From assembly GCA_963383645.1 (NCBI GenBank), contig OY726565.1, forward strand, positions 25,770,966 through 25,834,965: DNA of 64,000 nucleotides. Reading direction: 5' to 3'. The notes beneath the pieces were generated by a model that saw only the letters and a list, made by a program, of their open reading frames with translations, made no database searches and had not been told where the DNA came from. This document shows, one piece after another, positions 10,094 to 22,973 of this stretch. Both the position numbers and the translations under genes were made by a program. This DNA comes from Muscardinus avellanarius (lineage: Eukaryota; Chordata; Mammalia; Rodentia; Gliridae). Each line of letters begins with the position of its first letter. Within the stretch, counting starts at the first letter, position 1.

Positions 10094-10540
10094 AGATTTA
10101 ATCATTTAAATCAGCACACTTAAGAGTAAAGCAGATTATTCTCCACAACATAGGTGGGCCTCCTCCAATCAACTGAAGGCCTTAAGAGAAAACAGCAAGT
10201 TTCAGTGGAGGAAGAGAGAATTTTGTCTGCAGTTTGTCTTCAACCTCAAGCTGCAACATCAACTCTTCCTGGGTCTCTAGCCCACCCACCTTGTTAGTGC
10301 TCGTGTGATTAGCTCTTGTGATTGCAGAGGACGGGAAGTCCAAACATGCAGGAACCAATTTATATCTTATTGGTATTTTTTCTCTGGAAAAATTTGCCTA
10401 GTATAGGTACCAAAAAGAGATATTGTCTCTCCTGCCTTAGAAGGGTTTTCTTCCTAAGAAAAAGATATAAGACAAATACTTATTCTATGATTACTTTTAA
10501 GTATCTGCATCTCCATGAAAAGAGTATAGGCAAAGACGCT
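10094..10540. other. unassigned spacer
   Basis: No clear repeat or gene. A 92-codon frame runs through it and into L2 sequence; it has no family features. Confidence 0.3.
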
Positions 10541-11280
10541 GGATCCATTTACTCAACAAACATTTATGGAGCACCTACTGTGCTCCTACTGTGTGGCTGA
10601 CTTGTGCTCACTGGGGATGCAGTGGTGAACAAAAAGAGAAAGAAATCTCAGCCCTTGCAGTGTTTGTAATCTAATGGCGAAATGCAGATAATAGACAAAC
10701 AAATATGCAATGGAACAATAGCATAGGTACTATCAAGAAAAGCTAGAGGGGAGAAAGATGAAGATTGCTGTTTTAGATATAGTGGGCAGCTAAGGCCACG
10801 AGGCTATCGAGGGATGAGAATATCAGGCACAGATAATTAGCAGGTTCCAAGGTCCTTAAGTAGGCATGTGCCTGGGATGTTCATGGAACAGCAAGGCCAG
10901 TGCGGCTGGGGCAGAGTCTTCGAGAGGAGAATAACAGAAGACAGATTCTTTCTTTCCTGTGGGGTGAGATGGGAAGCCATCAGAAGATTTTGAGCACAAC
11001 AACGGCATGATCTGATGTGATTTTGTATGGTTTCTTTGCCTGCTATAAGGAGAACAGACTAAAGGAAGATAACAGTGGGCTAAGGGAGACCTTTTGGAAG
11101 CTACACTTCAGGCAAGAAATGATGCTAACTAGAGTTGTTTGGTGGTAGATGAGCAATTGCATCACTGCATAGGCAGCAGAATACCAAATTGGGACCTCTG
11201 GAAATACTGAGACCTGAATGATGCAGCTAATTATGGAGTAGAGAAATAACCAAGTGGTATGCTGTGCCCCAATGAGGCAT
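10541..11280 (+). mobile_element. L2 LINE relic
   Basis: The text follows the L2 3' consensus: 'actcaacaaacatttatgga', 'ggatgcagtggtgaacaaaa', 'ttcatggaacagcaaggcc', 'gggaagccatcagaagattt' and 'catgatctgatgtgatttt'. It has many indels and no coding capacity. Confidence 0.8.
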
Positions 11281-12060
11281 TCCTTCAATGCCTGAGGAAG
11301 TAATCAGAGATTTCTCAGTCACAATGGCATACTTATAATCATAACTAGGGTCCAGGATGCTCAAGTTTCATGACTATAGAGAAAGGATATAAGATCAGAA
11401 GAGACAAGACCAGCTCTACAGTTTAGCAAAAGGGAGCAGTGGCTTTTTGGTTTCCTTTTGCCTACCTCTAGAATTATCTCAAATAACCTTGGCAATGTTT
11501 TCACATTCAGTCTGCCTGCTTGGCACATACATCCTTACAATGCAAATGGGGTTCAGTGGACTTTCTTATCTTGGTGGCAACAACCATTAGGATCAGGTAG
11601 TTTAATCCTCTTGTGCTAACTCCTTGCTCAATTACCTGATTATAATGTAACTTCCCATGGTCATCTTCCTATTAGAAATCCATTCCCACATTAGCAAACA
11701 TATGCTTGATTAAGAATTCATTGTAAATTAACAAATTGGCTCAGTTATACTTACAGTAATGCCACAAGTCTAACTGAAATAAAATCAAGCCTTTTTAATT
11801 TGAATCCTCAAAGAAGTTCTATGTCTTGCCAGTGGACAAGAAAAGTGGACTTCATTAGGTAAAGAATTCAGAATAAAAGCTAAAGGAATGAGGTATGCAA
11901 AACCACAAACAGGAACAGAGTGTTAATTTCATGTTATCATAAAAGGAGCAGAAACCACACATTTGAGCAATATTGGGAGATACTTTTGGAAAGAACAGTT
12001 TGGGTCAGAGCATCTCCTGAATGCTATAATGAAAAGTTTGTATTTTTTTTTTCCCTAAGG
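11281..12060. other. unassigned spacer
   Basis: Unique-looking sequence without coding or repeat signature I can name. Confidence 0.3.
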
Positions 12061-12084
12061 CCCAAGAGAGTGGGATCCATTTCT

Positions 12085-12307
12085 TTTCTTTAATTTTCTT
12101 TTCTTTTCTCTTCTTTTTTTCTTTTTTGGTGGTACTAGGGTTCCTGGAAGCCTTTCTACCTCGGGGCTACACTCCCAGACCTATTTTGTATTTTTATTTG
12201 GAAACAGGGTCTCTTAAGCAGAGCGGCTGGCTTCGAACCAGCGTGATCCTCCTGTCTCTGCCTCCCAAGCACGGTTATTACAAGTGTGCGCCACCATGCC
12301 CGGCCCA
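12085..12307 (-). mobile_element. young SINE-B, antisense, 16 bp target-site duplication
   Basis: A pyrimidine-rich reversed tail, 'ggtggtactagggttcctgg', linker, and head ending 'gccaccatgcccggccca'. The repeat AGTGGGATCCATTTCT occurs at 12069-12084 and 12308-12323. Confidence 0.95.
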
Positions 12308-12329
12308 AGTGGGATCCATTTCTAAGCAT

Positions 12330-13220
12330 AAGAATAAAATAGATTTATTTTAGAAAAATATCCCTGGTGATGGTGTGGAGGATAGACTAAATGATCTGGT
12401 ACTAATTTAGGAAGAGTTTCAGTGGAAAACCACACAGACCTGAAAAAAGTCAGAGTCAATGGATACAGAGAGGATGGAGAACCAACAAGACAACACAAGT
12501 TATCCATATGTGAATATTAAGGGAAAAGCCCAATAATCAGAGAGAAATATCATTAATCAAGCAAGAAAACAAAGATGGAAAAGCAAGTTTTATAGAAAGG
12601 ATATTTGAGTTTGGTCTTGAACTTGTTGATTTTGAAATTTCTATGAATTATGCAAGTGGAGGAATCCAGAAGGTGTGCAGCTACAATTCTTTAGTTCAGG
12701 AGAGTCATATGGATGTAAGCTTTAACTTCGGTATTTGTTATAGATAATGGCAAAGTTATACAATGATAAATCAGAATTTACCATGATATGGGGGACGTAT
12801 GAGCTAATAAAAGTATTAAGAATAAAATTCTGAGGACCTGCAATATACAAGGTGTTGACAGAGCAGAAGGAGCCATTAAAGATTTCAAGAAGTAATCAAA
12901 GATATAGGGAAAGAATCAGAAGGGTACGATGTTGTGAAAGACAGTGGAAGCAAATATTTTAGGATAAAGAGAGAGGTCAGTTTTCCCAAATGCTCCAGAA
13001 CAGGCTAAGAAAAGGAGGACTGAAAAAAGTCAGGCCAGTCCCACTCCAGCCACTGGTGACCTTTTCCAGAGCCACCTGAGAGGAGGTGGGGCAGAAATAA
13101 GATGGCAGAACCAGTAAGTGAATACAACTCTTTCAAGAAGTTCAGGAGTTAAGAAAAATAAAGTAGCAACTTGTGAAGAAGACAGGATTAAGGGAAGAGT
13201 CTTAGACCAAGGACTCTGAG
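12330..13220 (+). mobile_element. old L2-like / unassigned interspersed repeat
   Basis: Parts recall L2 internal wording (e.g. 'caggccagtcccactccagc' and 'ggtggggcagaaataagatgg' near 13020-13110, 'gagtcatatggatgtaagc' near 12700). Divergence is high and boundaries are uncertain. Confidence 0.4.
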
Positions 13221-13436
13221 TCATCATCTTCTCCTTTATTCACTCAATGCAATAACAAATATGTCCTGTTGATATTTCATTCAAATTCTTCTCACAACTG
13301 ACCCTTCTCTTTTCTTTAGTTTCTGTTGCTGTTGAGACTTCTTTCTTTGTCTCTGGCCTGTTTCCATCCTGCCAACTACTCTCCCTGTTTTCTCTTCCTT
13401 TTCTCTCCAAGCCATTCTCCATCCTACTAATGGACT

Positions 13437-13439
13437 GAT

Positions 13440-13470
<31 letters not shown>

Positions 13471-13672
13471 TTGCCGTACTGGGGTTGGAACCCAGGGGGA
13501 TTCTACCTCAGAGTTACACTCCCTGCCCTATTTTTTTATTTTTTATTTTGAAACAGGATTTCACTTAGTTGCAAAGGGCCTCACTAAGTAGCTGAGGCTG
13601 TTTGTGAACCCAAATCCTTCTATCTCAGCCTCCCAAATGCTGGGATTACAAGCATGCGCCACCATACCCTGC
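13437..13672 (-). mobile_element. SINE-C, antisense, with (ATTT)n tail
   Basis: A (TTTA)n run is followed by 'gtactggggttggaaccc', the reversed linker (tttgaaacaggatttcac) and the reversed head (cctcccaaatgctgggatta). Confidence 0.9.
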
Positions 13673-14573
13673 TCTGATCTTTGAGAAGACTGGTTACCTT
13701 CTGATTCTGACACTCAAAAAATGTCAAGATTTCCTTTTTCTCTCTTATCTCCTCTTCAGCCTGACATCTGATTGTGCCAAGATCAGTTCTCCAGAAACAT
13801 CCTATGACCATCTCCTTCCCTCTTTCAGCCAAAGTGGACTTCTCATTGTCCTTACATTCCAAGCCACTCCTTCTGATTGAAATACCATCTACCTTGTCTC
13901 AGGTATGCCATCTTACCTGTCTTTCAAGGATCAACTTAATTTCCAAGTCTTCTATGTGAGGAAAGGAGGAGGAAGAGGAAGTGTGAATAATTACTAAAGA
14001 ATTTCATCTATTTTTCCTTACTGGTGGACTACAAAAAAAGGAGAGAAGATCAGTGGAGAGGAAATGGTTAATAAGCTATAACAAATCACAATGCCTATGT
14101 TAATGTAGAAATCAATACACATGTCATTTAAAGATAGTATCACTTCTACCCATTCATTTACATATTTTTTATATTGGAGTTCCCTGTATACTTCAAATGG
14201 TAATGTCTTATTTAAACAGTAGACCAGAAGCTCATGTTTAAGTTTTCTAGCCAACTACTGAGTATGTGAACAATTGCTACTTAATGGGTTTTAGTCCCAG
14301 ATTTGTACTTTAATCACTAGAGAAAAATACCTGGAGATTGTGTTTTCATCACCCTCAATGGCTCTACCACAGCTGAGAGTTTCTGCTGCTTTCTGGGTCT
14401 TCTCACTGACAGAAGTGCACCAGTTTCCTCAGGTCTAGATTTGAGAACAACTACAGAGTCTGTTTGGTGGGAAAAAAGCAGAAGTGTTATACAATTTGAG
14501 GTTGTTTATTCCCGTGGAAAAAGAAAATACAAAAAAATGAGAGCAGTTAATTGTGTGATTCCACTTCCTTAGA
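13673..14573. other. unassigned spacer
   Basis: No recognised gene or mobile element. C/T-rich and A/G-rich patches occur near 13720-13790 and 13950-13980. Confidence 0.3.
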
Positions 14574-14586
14574 ATATAAAGAATGA

Positions 14587-14985
14587 GGCCGGGCATGGTG
14601 GCACACGCTTGTAATCCCAGCATTCGGGAGGGAGAAACCAGAGGATCATGGTTCACAGACAGCCTCAGCTACTTAGTGAGGCCCTTAGCAACTCAGTGAG
14701 GCCGTCTTAAAAAATATAAAGGCACCGGGCGTGGTGGCGCACGCTTGTAATCCACACGCTTGGGAGGCGGAGACAGGAGGATCACAAAGGTTCAAAGCCA
14801 GCCTCGCTGGCTTAAGAGACCCTATTTCCAAATAAAAATATAAAAATAGGTCTGGGAGTATAACCCACAGGTAGAAGAGTTTCCAGGAACCCCAGTACCA
14901 CCAAAAAAAAAGGAGTGGGGTGTAGCTTGGAGGTAGAATGCCCCTGGTTTCCATCCCTAGAACTGAAAAAAAAAAATATATATAT
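14587..14985 (+). mobile_element. SINE-A split by a SINE-B
   Basis: The SINE-A head and linker run from 14587 to about 14723, then its tRNA tail (gtggggtgtagcttggaggt) resumes after about 14910. The outer target repeat ATATAAAGAATGA is at 14574-14586 and 14986-14998. Confidence 0.9.
14724..14910 (+). mobile_element. SINE-B nested in SINE-A linker
   Basis: Starts CCGGGCGTGGTGGCGCACGC and ends 'accccagtaccaccaaaa'. It landed in the A-rich linker of the host SINE; the inner target repeat is short and A-rich, so its limits are uncertain. Confidence 0.9.
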
Positions 14986-14998
14986 ATATAAAGAATGA

Positions 14999-15590
14999 CC
15001 CTAGGAAAGTATTAAATATTATAAACATATTTCCCCCTTAAATAGTCACAAAAGAATTTGAGAAGTATATAAAGAATATGCCTCTCAGTAGAAATATACT
15101 TAGTAGAAATAAGTCAACAAACAGACTGTCTCCAATCCATTGGGTGATATATTTAGCATATTTTATCATTAAATGGGCTGACTTTTGAGAATGTAAACAA
15201 CTACTTAGTTTCCTAATAAGATTGCCTGGCACTCTATCTATCATCCATCATTGATCATACTGATGCTGCTGTGTCCTGTTGAGACACTATGCTGACTTTC
15301 TGCTAAATTGTATTAATAGTTTTAATAATATGGATATAATCCCACTGAGGCAGTATTTTTCCATTCAGTTTCTGAACATTAAACAAGCTTGAGCTGTCTT
15401 TACAACTAGGATCCTAAACCTATATTAGTGTTGTCTATTCAGAGTTAATCAGTATTTACTTAGCATTTTGAATTTTATTGGCTTTGTATTTATTTCTATT
15501 AATAAAATTTATGGAACTCTGAAATAAGAAGACACATTGCTCTGATGGAAGGTTCCAGAAGTTCAAACTCTTTCTCAGAATTTTAAAATC
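14999..15590. other. unassigned AT-rich spacer
   Basis: No recognised repeat or gene. Confidence 0.3.
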
Positions 15591-15599
15591 ATAGAAGAC

Positions 15600-15712
15600 T
15601 TGAACCATCACCTGCTTTCTCACTCACCTACATTAAACATATGAATTCCCAGGCCAGAAGGTCTGAATGAGGCTCAGAAATCTGTATTTTAAACAAGAAT
15701 TTAGGAAGATCC
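15600..15712 (+). mobile_element. MER5A-like DNA transposon relic
   Basis: The order 'tatgaattcccaggccagaa', 'ggctcagaaatctgtatttt' and 'aggaagatccttgaac' fits the MER5A (hAT-Charlie) consensus. It is short and diverged. Confidence 0.6.
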
Positions 15713-15734
15713 TTGAACAGACTGAAAATTGCCG

Positions 15735-15880
15735 GTATGCATGATGAAACTGAGCCCCAGAGAGAACAAGTGACTTATTCCAGGTCACAGAGCTGGACAG
15801 TGATGTGGAACAGACCTAGCCTAGCTCCCAGGTCTGTGCTCACCCACTCTCATGCCATGGCTACCTGGACTGCCCTCTTC
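15735..15880. mobile_element. MIR-like SINE relic
   Basis: 'gatgaaactgagccccagag', 'aagtgacttattccaggtca' and 'cagagctggacagtga' match the conserved MIR core and 3' region wording. Confidence 0.65.
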
Positions 15881-16166
15881 CTGAGTGCCAAGGACAGGAA
15901 GGTCACATCTCTAGGACTCTCATGAAAGGAAGTGCACAGACAGCATTCTAGACATGCCATAGACCAAAAGGCAGGTAGTACTATATGAACAGCAGAAGAA
16001 GGGCTGTTACACTAAAGCTGTCCCCTTTATCTTTCTGTATTTCAGTATCCTACATGTATGGTAAGAACAAGGGAACATTAAAACAAAATACCAAGGGTTA
16101 GTGAGATAAGAAAAGACTATTATGAAACAGCAAGTTTATTCATTTATTCATGACTAAATTAATTTT
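15881..16166. other. unassigned spacer
   Basis: Nothing recognised between the MIR relic and the following SINE. Confidence 0.3.
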
Positions 16167-16183
16167 AAAAAATAGAAACAAGA

Positions 16184-16386
16184 GCCGGGCGTGGTGGCGC
16201 ACGCTTGTAATCCCAGCATTTGGGAGGCTGAGACCAGAGGACAGCAGTTCGGGGACAACCTCAGCTACTTAGTAAGGCCCTCTGCAACTTAATGAGACCT
16301 GGTTTCAAAATAAAGAATAAAAAATAGGGCAGGGGGTGTAGCTCGGAGGTCGAATGCTCCTGGGTTCCATCCCCAGACCTGAAAAA
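16184..16386 (+). mobile_element. young SINE-A, 17 bp target-site duplication
   Basis: Intact dimer from GCCGGGCGTGGTGGCGCACG to 'ccatccccagacctg'. The repeat AAAAAATAGAAACAAGA is at 16167-16183 and 16387-16403. Confidence 0.95.
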
Positions 16387-16403
16387 AAAAAATAGAAACA
16401 AGA

Positions 16404-16900
16404 TTTGTGCTCCTGATAACTAAATCTCAGAAAGGTTACACCCTGGACTTACTTTTTTCTTCTGAATTTTCATTTCTTACCTATGAAAAGAGTAAGCTAA
16501 ACCTATATAGCATGAAGCATTTTCTTGGGTACAGCAATATTATATGAACAGTGTTTTGTCTGCCCTAGCACACAGTAACGCCTCAATAAACACTACAGTG
16601 TTTCAAGCATTATTTTACGGTGGAAAGGCCACAGAGATTACTAATATATACATACTAAAATAGAGCTACTGACACCTCCCATCTGAAAGTTCTGGGAAGG
16701 AAGGAGATGGGAGACAGTTGTAAGGATAAAAACCTGAGGACAGAGGTCTCCAGAAAGGAATAAAGCCCATGTCACTTATAGACTAGAAGCGTATATAGGT
16801 TGTTTAAAAGAAGATCCCATGGGTCAGGAGGAAACAGTGGTTAGCCATTGCCAGGGGTGTTGTTCAGGGAGTTAGGTAGGTTGTTAGAGTTGGGTTTATT
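16404..16900. other. unassigned spacer with an L2/MIR-like patch
   Basis: Around 16540-16600 the phrase 'gccctagcacacagtaacgc...caataaacact' resembles the end of L2/MIR. The remainder is unassigned. Confidence 0.35.
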
Positions 16901-16904
16901 TTTT

Positions 16905-17140
16905 TTTATTTTTTGATGGTACTAGGGACAAAACCTAGGGACAATGTACCTCTGCGCCATTACCTCCAGCCCTATTTTTTAGTCTTTTAGACTATATTTT
17001 AGTCTTTTAATTTTCTGAAACAGGTTCTCAATGAGTTGGGAAGAGCTTCACTAATAAGTAGATGAGGCTGTCTGCGAACTACAATCCTCTGATCTCAGCC
17101 TCCCAAATGCTGGGATTACATGCACCACCATGCCCAGTGG
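16905..17140 (-). mobile_element. SINE-C, antisense, diverged
   Basis: 'gatggtactagggacaaaac' (reversed tail), linker and 'cctcccaaatgctgggatta' (reversed head). A small internal duplication of 'tagtcttttagactatatt' lies near 16980-17005. Confidence 0.85.
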
Positions 17141-17244
17141 TAGGACAATGGCATTTTCCAAGCAGAGGGATGCAATAAGCAAGGGGCTTATCAGGCACAT
17201 CTTAGGCAAAACAATGGGGACATTTCATTAAATAGGAGTAGGGT

Positions 17245-17448
17245 AGCTGGGTGTGGTGGCACACGATTGTAATCCCAGCATTCGGGAGGGAGAAACCAGA
17301 GGATCATGGTTCGCAGACAGCCTCAGCTACTTAGTGAGGCCCTCCGTAACTTAGTGAGTCCCTGTTTCAAAATAAAGAATAAAAAATAGGGCAGGGGATG
17401 TAGCTTGGAGGTCAAATGCTCCTGAGTTCCATCCCTACACCTGCAAAA

Positions 17449-17493
<45 letters not shown>
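17245..17493 (+). mobile_element. SINE-A with (AAAT)n tail
   Basis: Full dimer followed by about 50 bp of AAAT repeat. The flanks 'aaataggagtagggt' and 'aaataggggtagggt' are an imperfect target duplication. Confidence 0.9.
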
Positions 17494-17495
<2 letters not shown>

Positions 17496-17499
17496 ATAG

Positions 17500-17918
17500 G
17501 GGTAGGGTGTATTGGAGCAAGCCTTGGTCAGCAAAGAGACCTGCAAAGTGACATATCTTCACAAGATGGGGTCACTTTCATTCACAACTCTAATATCATC
17601 CCCAGAGAATCATAGAAAGTGTGGCAGCTACATAATGTAAGATTTTAAAGATTTAGAACATGTATATAAGGATGAAGCTAAAGAAATACATTTGGGCAAA
17701 AGAAGAAAGCGCAGTAACAACACAGTGGCTCCATTTATTAAGGTTAGAAAATGAGAACAAATTAACCCATATTTGGGGGGACTGCAGTTAGGAGACAAAA
17801 TTATAAAGCAAAGTCAGAAATTAATGAACAAATACACCAAGAAAAGGTACCTGGGACTACTGGGCTACTGGCACATTCTAACTCTTGACCTGAGTAGAGG
17901 TCACATTGATGTTCCATT
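17500..17918. other. unassigned spacer before HMGN2 retrocopy
   Basis: Unique-looking sequence; nothing recognised. Confidence 0.3.
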
Positions 17919-17921
17919 TAA

Positions 17922-19135
<1,214 letters not shown>

Positions 19136-19257
19136 TAAAATAACTGTGCTTCATAGGGAAGCCTGAATAAGAAAAAAACAACCATGCTACCTTTTTAATT
19201 TTTGTGCATTTATACATATGTATTTTTCATAATACAACTTTTAAAATGTTTTTAGAG

Positions 19258-19440
19258 CCGGGCGTGGTGGCGCACATTTGTAATCCCCGTGCTTGGGAGG
19301 CGGAAACAGGAGGATTGCGCAGGTTCAAAGCAAGCCTCGCTGGCTTTAAGAGACCCTGTTTCCAAATAAAAGTATAAAAAATAGGTCTGGGAGTGTAGCC
19401 TGGAGGTAGAAGGGTTTCCAGGAACCCCAGTACCACCAAA
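19258..19440 (+). mobile_element. young SINE-B, 15 bp target-site duplication
   Basis: Intact dimer starting CCGGGCGTGGTGGCGCACAT. Target repeat AAAATGTTTTTAGAG at 19243-19257 and 19441-19455. Confidence 0.95.
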
Positions 19441-19455
19441 AAAATGTTTTTAGAG

Positions 19456-20138
19456 AAAAATTTAGTAGATAAACCTAAAGGAATGACCAGGCATTTCTAT
19501 TACAGATGTGTGATCTGCCTCTCCACATGAACTACTAATATAATAGAGTACAGCTGTGCAGCAGGTTTATGTAAATATTTATCTATGTCAGAGCCCAAAG
19601 GACGGATACCCTGAAGCTGTCATGATGACCAACTGGAAGGCATTTGATCAGAGGTTGCCAGGATCCATTCAGCACTAAATATATCATCAACCCAATTCCA
19701 TATGGTTTACTGGTTCAGTAATGATTATATTCCAAATCATCACAGACTTAAAAACTAGTCATGTTTTCTTGTTCCAACAGTGTTTTCAGTGATGGTTTCT
19801 ATGGTTCTTAGTCACAAATAGAGAAATAATAAATGTCCTAAAAAGGAAGATAAGTGATCTTTCTGAGTTTTGCAAGGATAAAAATTGTCATTTTGTCATT
19901 GTGAAAATATGCATTGATCTAGTTTGATTTTATGTGTGTTTAGCCTGAAGACTGCACTAAAACTTTAACCTAAATTTAAAGAGTGAAAATGGCTGTGATT
20001 GATTATGGCATTATTTTGAATAAACTAGCACCATGGTGACACCTCAATTAAACTGTGTTGGTTCTGTATCTATGTGTGTTGTAACATTAAAGTGATAGAA
20101 TAATTATAAACCCAAAAACAATTTGATATCATAGGATA
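19456..20138. other. unassigned spacer
   Basis: No recognised repeat, pseudogene or exon signature. Confidence 0.3.
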
Positions 20139-20152
20139 TAGCAACTACTTCT

Positions 20153-20271
20153 TTTTTTTTTTTTGGAAACAGGGTCTCACTAAGTAGCTGAGGCTGGCTT
20201 TGAACCAGTGCAATCCTCCTGTCTCAGCCTCCCAAGCGTGGGGATTACAAGCGTGCGCCACCATGCCCAGC
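20153..20271 (-). mobile_element. head-only (7SL monomer) SINE, 14 bp target-site duplication
   Basis: Only the reversed 7SL head and the linker start are present, followed by a T run (A tail); the tRNA half is missing. The target repeat TAGCAACTACTTCT is perfect at 20139-20152 and 20272-20285, so the short form is what was inserted. Confidence 0.92.
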
Positions 20272-20360
20272 TAGCAACTACTTCTGTACAACTAAAACCC
20301 TCAAAATATTTCCTGTTTCCCTCTGACTTGTTTTCTCAAACAAGAAAATGGACCTCTTTT

Positions 20361-20546
20361 TTGTTTTTGTTTTTGGTGGTACTGGGGTTCCTGGAAGCCC
20401 TTCTACCTCAGGGCTACACTCCCAGCCCTATTTTATATTTTTTGAAACAGGGTCTCTTACTCCAGTGTGGCTGGCTTCGAACCTGCGCGATCCTCCTGTC
20501 TCCGCCTCCCAAGCGCAGGGATTACAAGCGTGCGCCACCACTCCCG
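20361..20546 (-). mobile_element. SINE-B, antisense
   Basis: 'ggtggtactggggttcctgg' through 'gcgccaccactcccgg'. Flanks 'atggacctctttt' and 'atggacttgttt' look like a decayed target duplication. Confidence 0.9.
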
Positions 20547-20589
20547 GATGGACTTGTTTATTAATATGCCACTTTGAAATCAAATTGAT

Positions 20590-20930
20590 TAATATCAATG
20601 AAACACATTATACAAACAAGAGTATAATTTATAGGAACAGTTTAAAGAGTAAAGAATAATAATGAAACATCACCTATGTACTCAAGAACAAGACCATAAC
20701 AAAAACCTTCATCTGTCTTTTTCCCTGTAAGAAGTAAACACTGTTCTGTTTTGTGACTAGTACTTCATGCTTTTCCTTGCAGCTTCACCACATGAATGTG
20801 GTATATGTAATTATATATTTTGTTCAGTTTTACAAATTCTTACGCATTATAAAAATAAAATCATGTGGTAGTATTTTACTCAGCATTATATTTTTGAAAA
20901 TGCCATGTCAATAAGTATATATTTACTTCA
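20590..20930. other. unassigned old repeat-like spacer
   Basis: AT-rich sequence with phrases reminiscent of an old antisense LINE or transposon ('aaaataaaatcatgtggtag'). Not assigned. Confidence 0.3.
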
Positions 20931-21133
20931 GTTTTTTTTTTGGTTTTTTTTGTGTTTTTTTTTTTGGTGGTACTGGGATTCCTGGAAGCCCTTCTGCCTC
21001 CAGGCTATACTATTTTTATATTTTTATTTGGAAACAGGGTCTCTTAAGCCAGCGGGGCTGGCTTCGAAACTGGGATCCTCCTGTCTCTGCCTCCCAAGCG
21101 CCGGGATTACAAGCGTGCGCCACCACACCCGGC
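20931..21133 (-). mobile_element. SINE-B, antisense
   Basis: A T-rich reversed tail, 'ggtggtactgggattcctgg', the linker and a head ending 'gcgccaccacacccggct'. Confidence 0.9.
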
Positions 21134-21439
21134 TTATTTCATTTTAAATGCTATTGTTTCAATATAGTTCATAAAATTTGGGGGTTGTTTTCAGTTGAGG
21201 GTTTTATTTTGTTTTTTACTCAAAGAATAATGCAAAATCCATTCTTAGACATATCTCTTAGTTCTGATGTGCAAAAGTTTCTGTAGAGTAAATATCATAA
21301 ATAGTATTCCTAAATTACAAGTATGCATATCTTTGATTTTAGCAAATAATTTTAAGGTATTTTTCCAAAGTGTTTGTTCAAGTTTCCATTCCTGAATGTT
21401 TGAATTTACTTTTCGCCTTAGCTTATTTAGCTAGTCTAT

Positions 21440-22430
21440 GAATGCTGATGAAAAAATAGAGTAAGAGCAAATTTAATGGGGAGATATTCCATGTACAAAG
21501 ATAGGAAGGTTCACTATTGTCAGGATTTCAGTTCTGCCTTGATATACAGATTCAAAGTAATAATAAAATAATAAAAATCTCAATAAGTTAATTTCTGGAT
21601 ATTGATAATCAAATTATTTTTGTGCGTGGGGGGGTGTGGTACTGGGGTTGGAACCCAGGGGCTTTCTACCCCCAGGCTACACTCCCATACCTATTTTATA
21701 TTTTATTTGGAAACAGGGTCTCACTAAGTTGCTGAGAGCCTCACTAAGTAGCTGATGCTGGCTTCAAACCTGAGCGGTCCTCCTGTCTCAGCCTCCCAAG
21801 TGCTGAGATTACAAGCATGCACCACCACACCCAGTAATGATCAAATTCTAAAATTCATATGGAGAAGGAAAAATTTCAGAATAGCCAAACAATATTAAAA
21901 GAGAAAAATTTGGAGGGCTGACAATTATCCAATGTTCAGATTTAATACAAAACAGTAATCAAGACAGTATTTTACTGGTGAAATATTAGGCAAAATGATA
22001 AATGGAACAGAATAGAGAATCCAAAAATAGACCCACATAAATATAGTCAACTGGCAAAGGAGCAGAAGCAGTACAATGGTGTGAAGACAGTCTTTTCAAC
22101 AATGGTGCTGGGACATCTGGATATCCACATGTAAAAAAAAAATTCAGATATTACACGCTTCACAAAAATTAGTTCAAAGTAGGTAACAAACCTAAATGTA
22201 AAATGCAGAATTATTAAACTCCTAGAGAATAACATGAAAAAAAAAGTTAGGTGGCCTTTGGTATAATGATAACTTTTTATATACAACCCAATCCATGAAG
22301 AAAGTCATTGATAAGCTGGACATACTTAACATCTAACACCTCTGCTGTTTGAAAGGCAATGTGAACTTCCAGGAAGATGGTGAACAAGGGAAGCAACACA
22401 TATCAGTCCTGCTGATACCCACTCTTTATT
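21440..22430 (+). mobile_element. old L1 ORF2 fragment, split by a SINE
   Basis: Degraded ORF2 3' wording on the plus strand: 'gagatattccatgtacaaag', then after the SINE 'ttctaaaattcatatggaga', 'acagaatagagaatccaaaa', 'cttttcaacaatggtgctgg' and 'ttattaaactcctagagaat'. No long frame survives. Confidence 0.8.
21618..21833 (-). mobile_element. SINE-C, antisense, in old L1
   Basis: 'gtggtactggggttggaacc' through 'gcaccaccacacccagt'. Flanks 'gataatcaaatt' and 'aatgatcaaatt' resemble a decayed target duplication. Confidence 0.88.
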
Positions 22431-22495
22431 GCTTACTTGAAAACAGCATTCTTACAAAAGCCAGAAAACTCCATAACTTTAAAAAGAACATGATA

Positions 22496-22612
22496 AGGCT
22501 GGGCGTGGTGGTGCACGCTTGTAATCCCTGCACTTGGGAGGCAGAGACAGGAGGATCGTGATGGTTCAAAGCCAGCCTCCCTGACTTAAGAGACCCTGTT
22601 TCCAAATAAAAA
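22496..22612 (+). mobile_element. head-only SINE-B
   Basis: SINE-B head through 'gagaccctgtttccaaataa', then directly the next SINE. The tRNA half is absent, as in the copies at 20153 and 61088. Confidence 0.85.
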
Positions 22613-22617
22613 ATATA

Positions 22618-22835
22618 TGCCAGGCGTGGTGGTGCATGCTTGTAATCCCAGCATTTGGGAGGCTGGGATCGGAGAATCACGGTTCTCAGCCAGCCTCAGC
22701 TAATTGGTGAGGCCCTCTCCAACTCAGTGAGACCTGGTTTCAAAATAAAGAATAAAGAAAAATTGGGCAGGGGTGTAGCTCAGAGGTCGAAAGCCCCTGG
22801 GTTCCATCCCCAGACTTGCAAAAAAAAAAAAAAGA
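22618..22835 (+). mobile_element. SINE-A
   Basis: 'gccaggcgtggtggtgcatg' through 'ccatccccagacttgc' and an A-rich tail that continues into the purine repeat. Confidence 0.9.
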
Positions 22836-22973
22836 AGAAAAAGAAGGAGGAGGAGGAGGAGGAGGAGGAGGAGGAGGAGGAGGAGAAGAAGAAGAAGAAG
22901 AAGAAGAAGAAGAAGAAGAAGAAGAAGAAGAAGAAGAAGAAGAAGAAGAAGGAGAAGAAGAAGAAGAAGAAAT
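22836..22973 (+). repeat. (GGA)n-(GAA)n pure purine tract
   Basis: About 138 bp of uninterrupted purines: GGA units then mostly GAA units, continuous with the A tail of the preceding SINE. Long Glu/Lys/Gly or Ser/Phe/Pro frames through it are repeat artefacts. Confidence 0.97.

Noticed and set aside
10322..10600. 92-codon frame as a gene
   Set aside because: It runs from unassigned sequence into an L2 relic, with no splice sites or protein family features.
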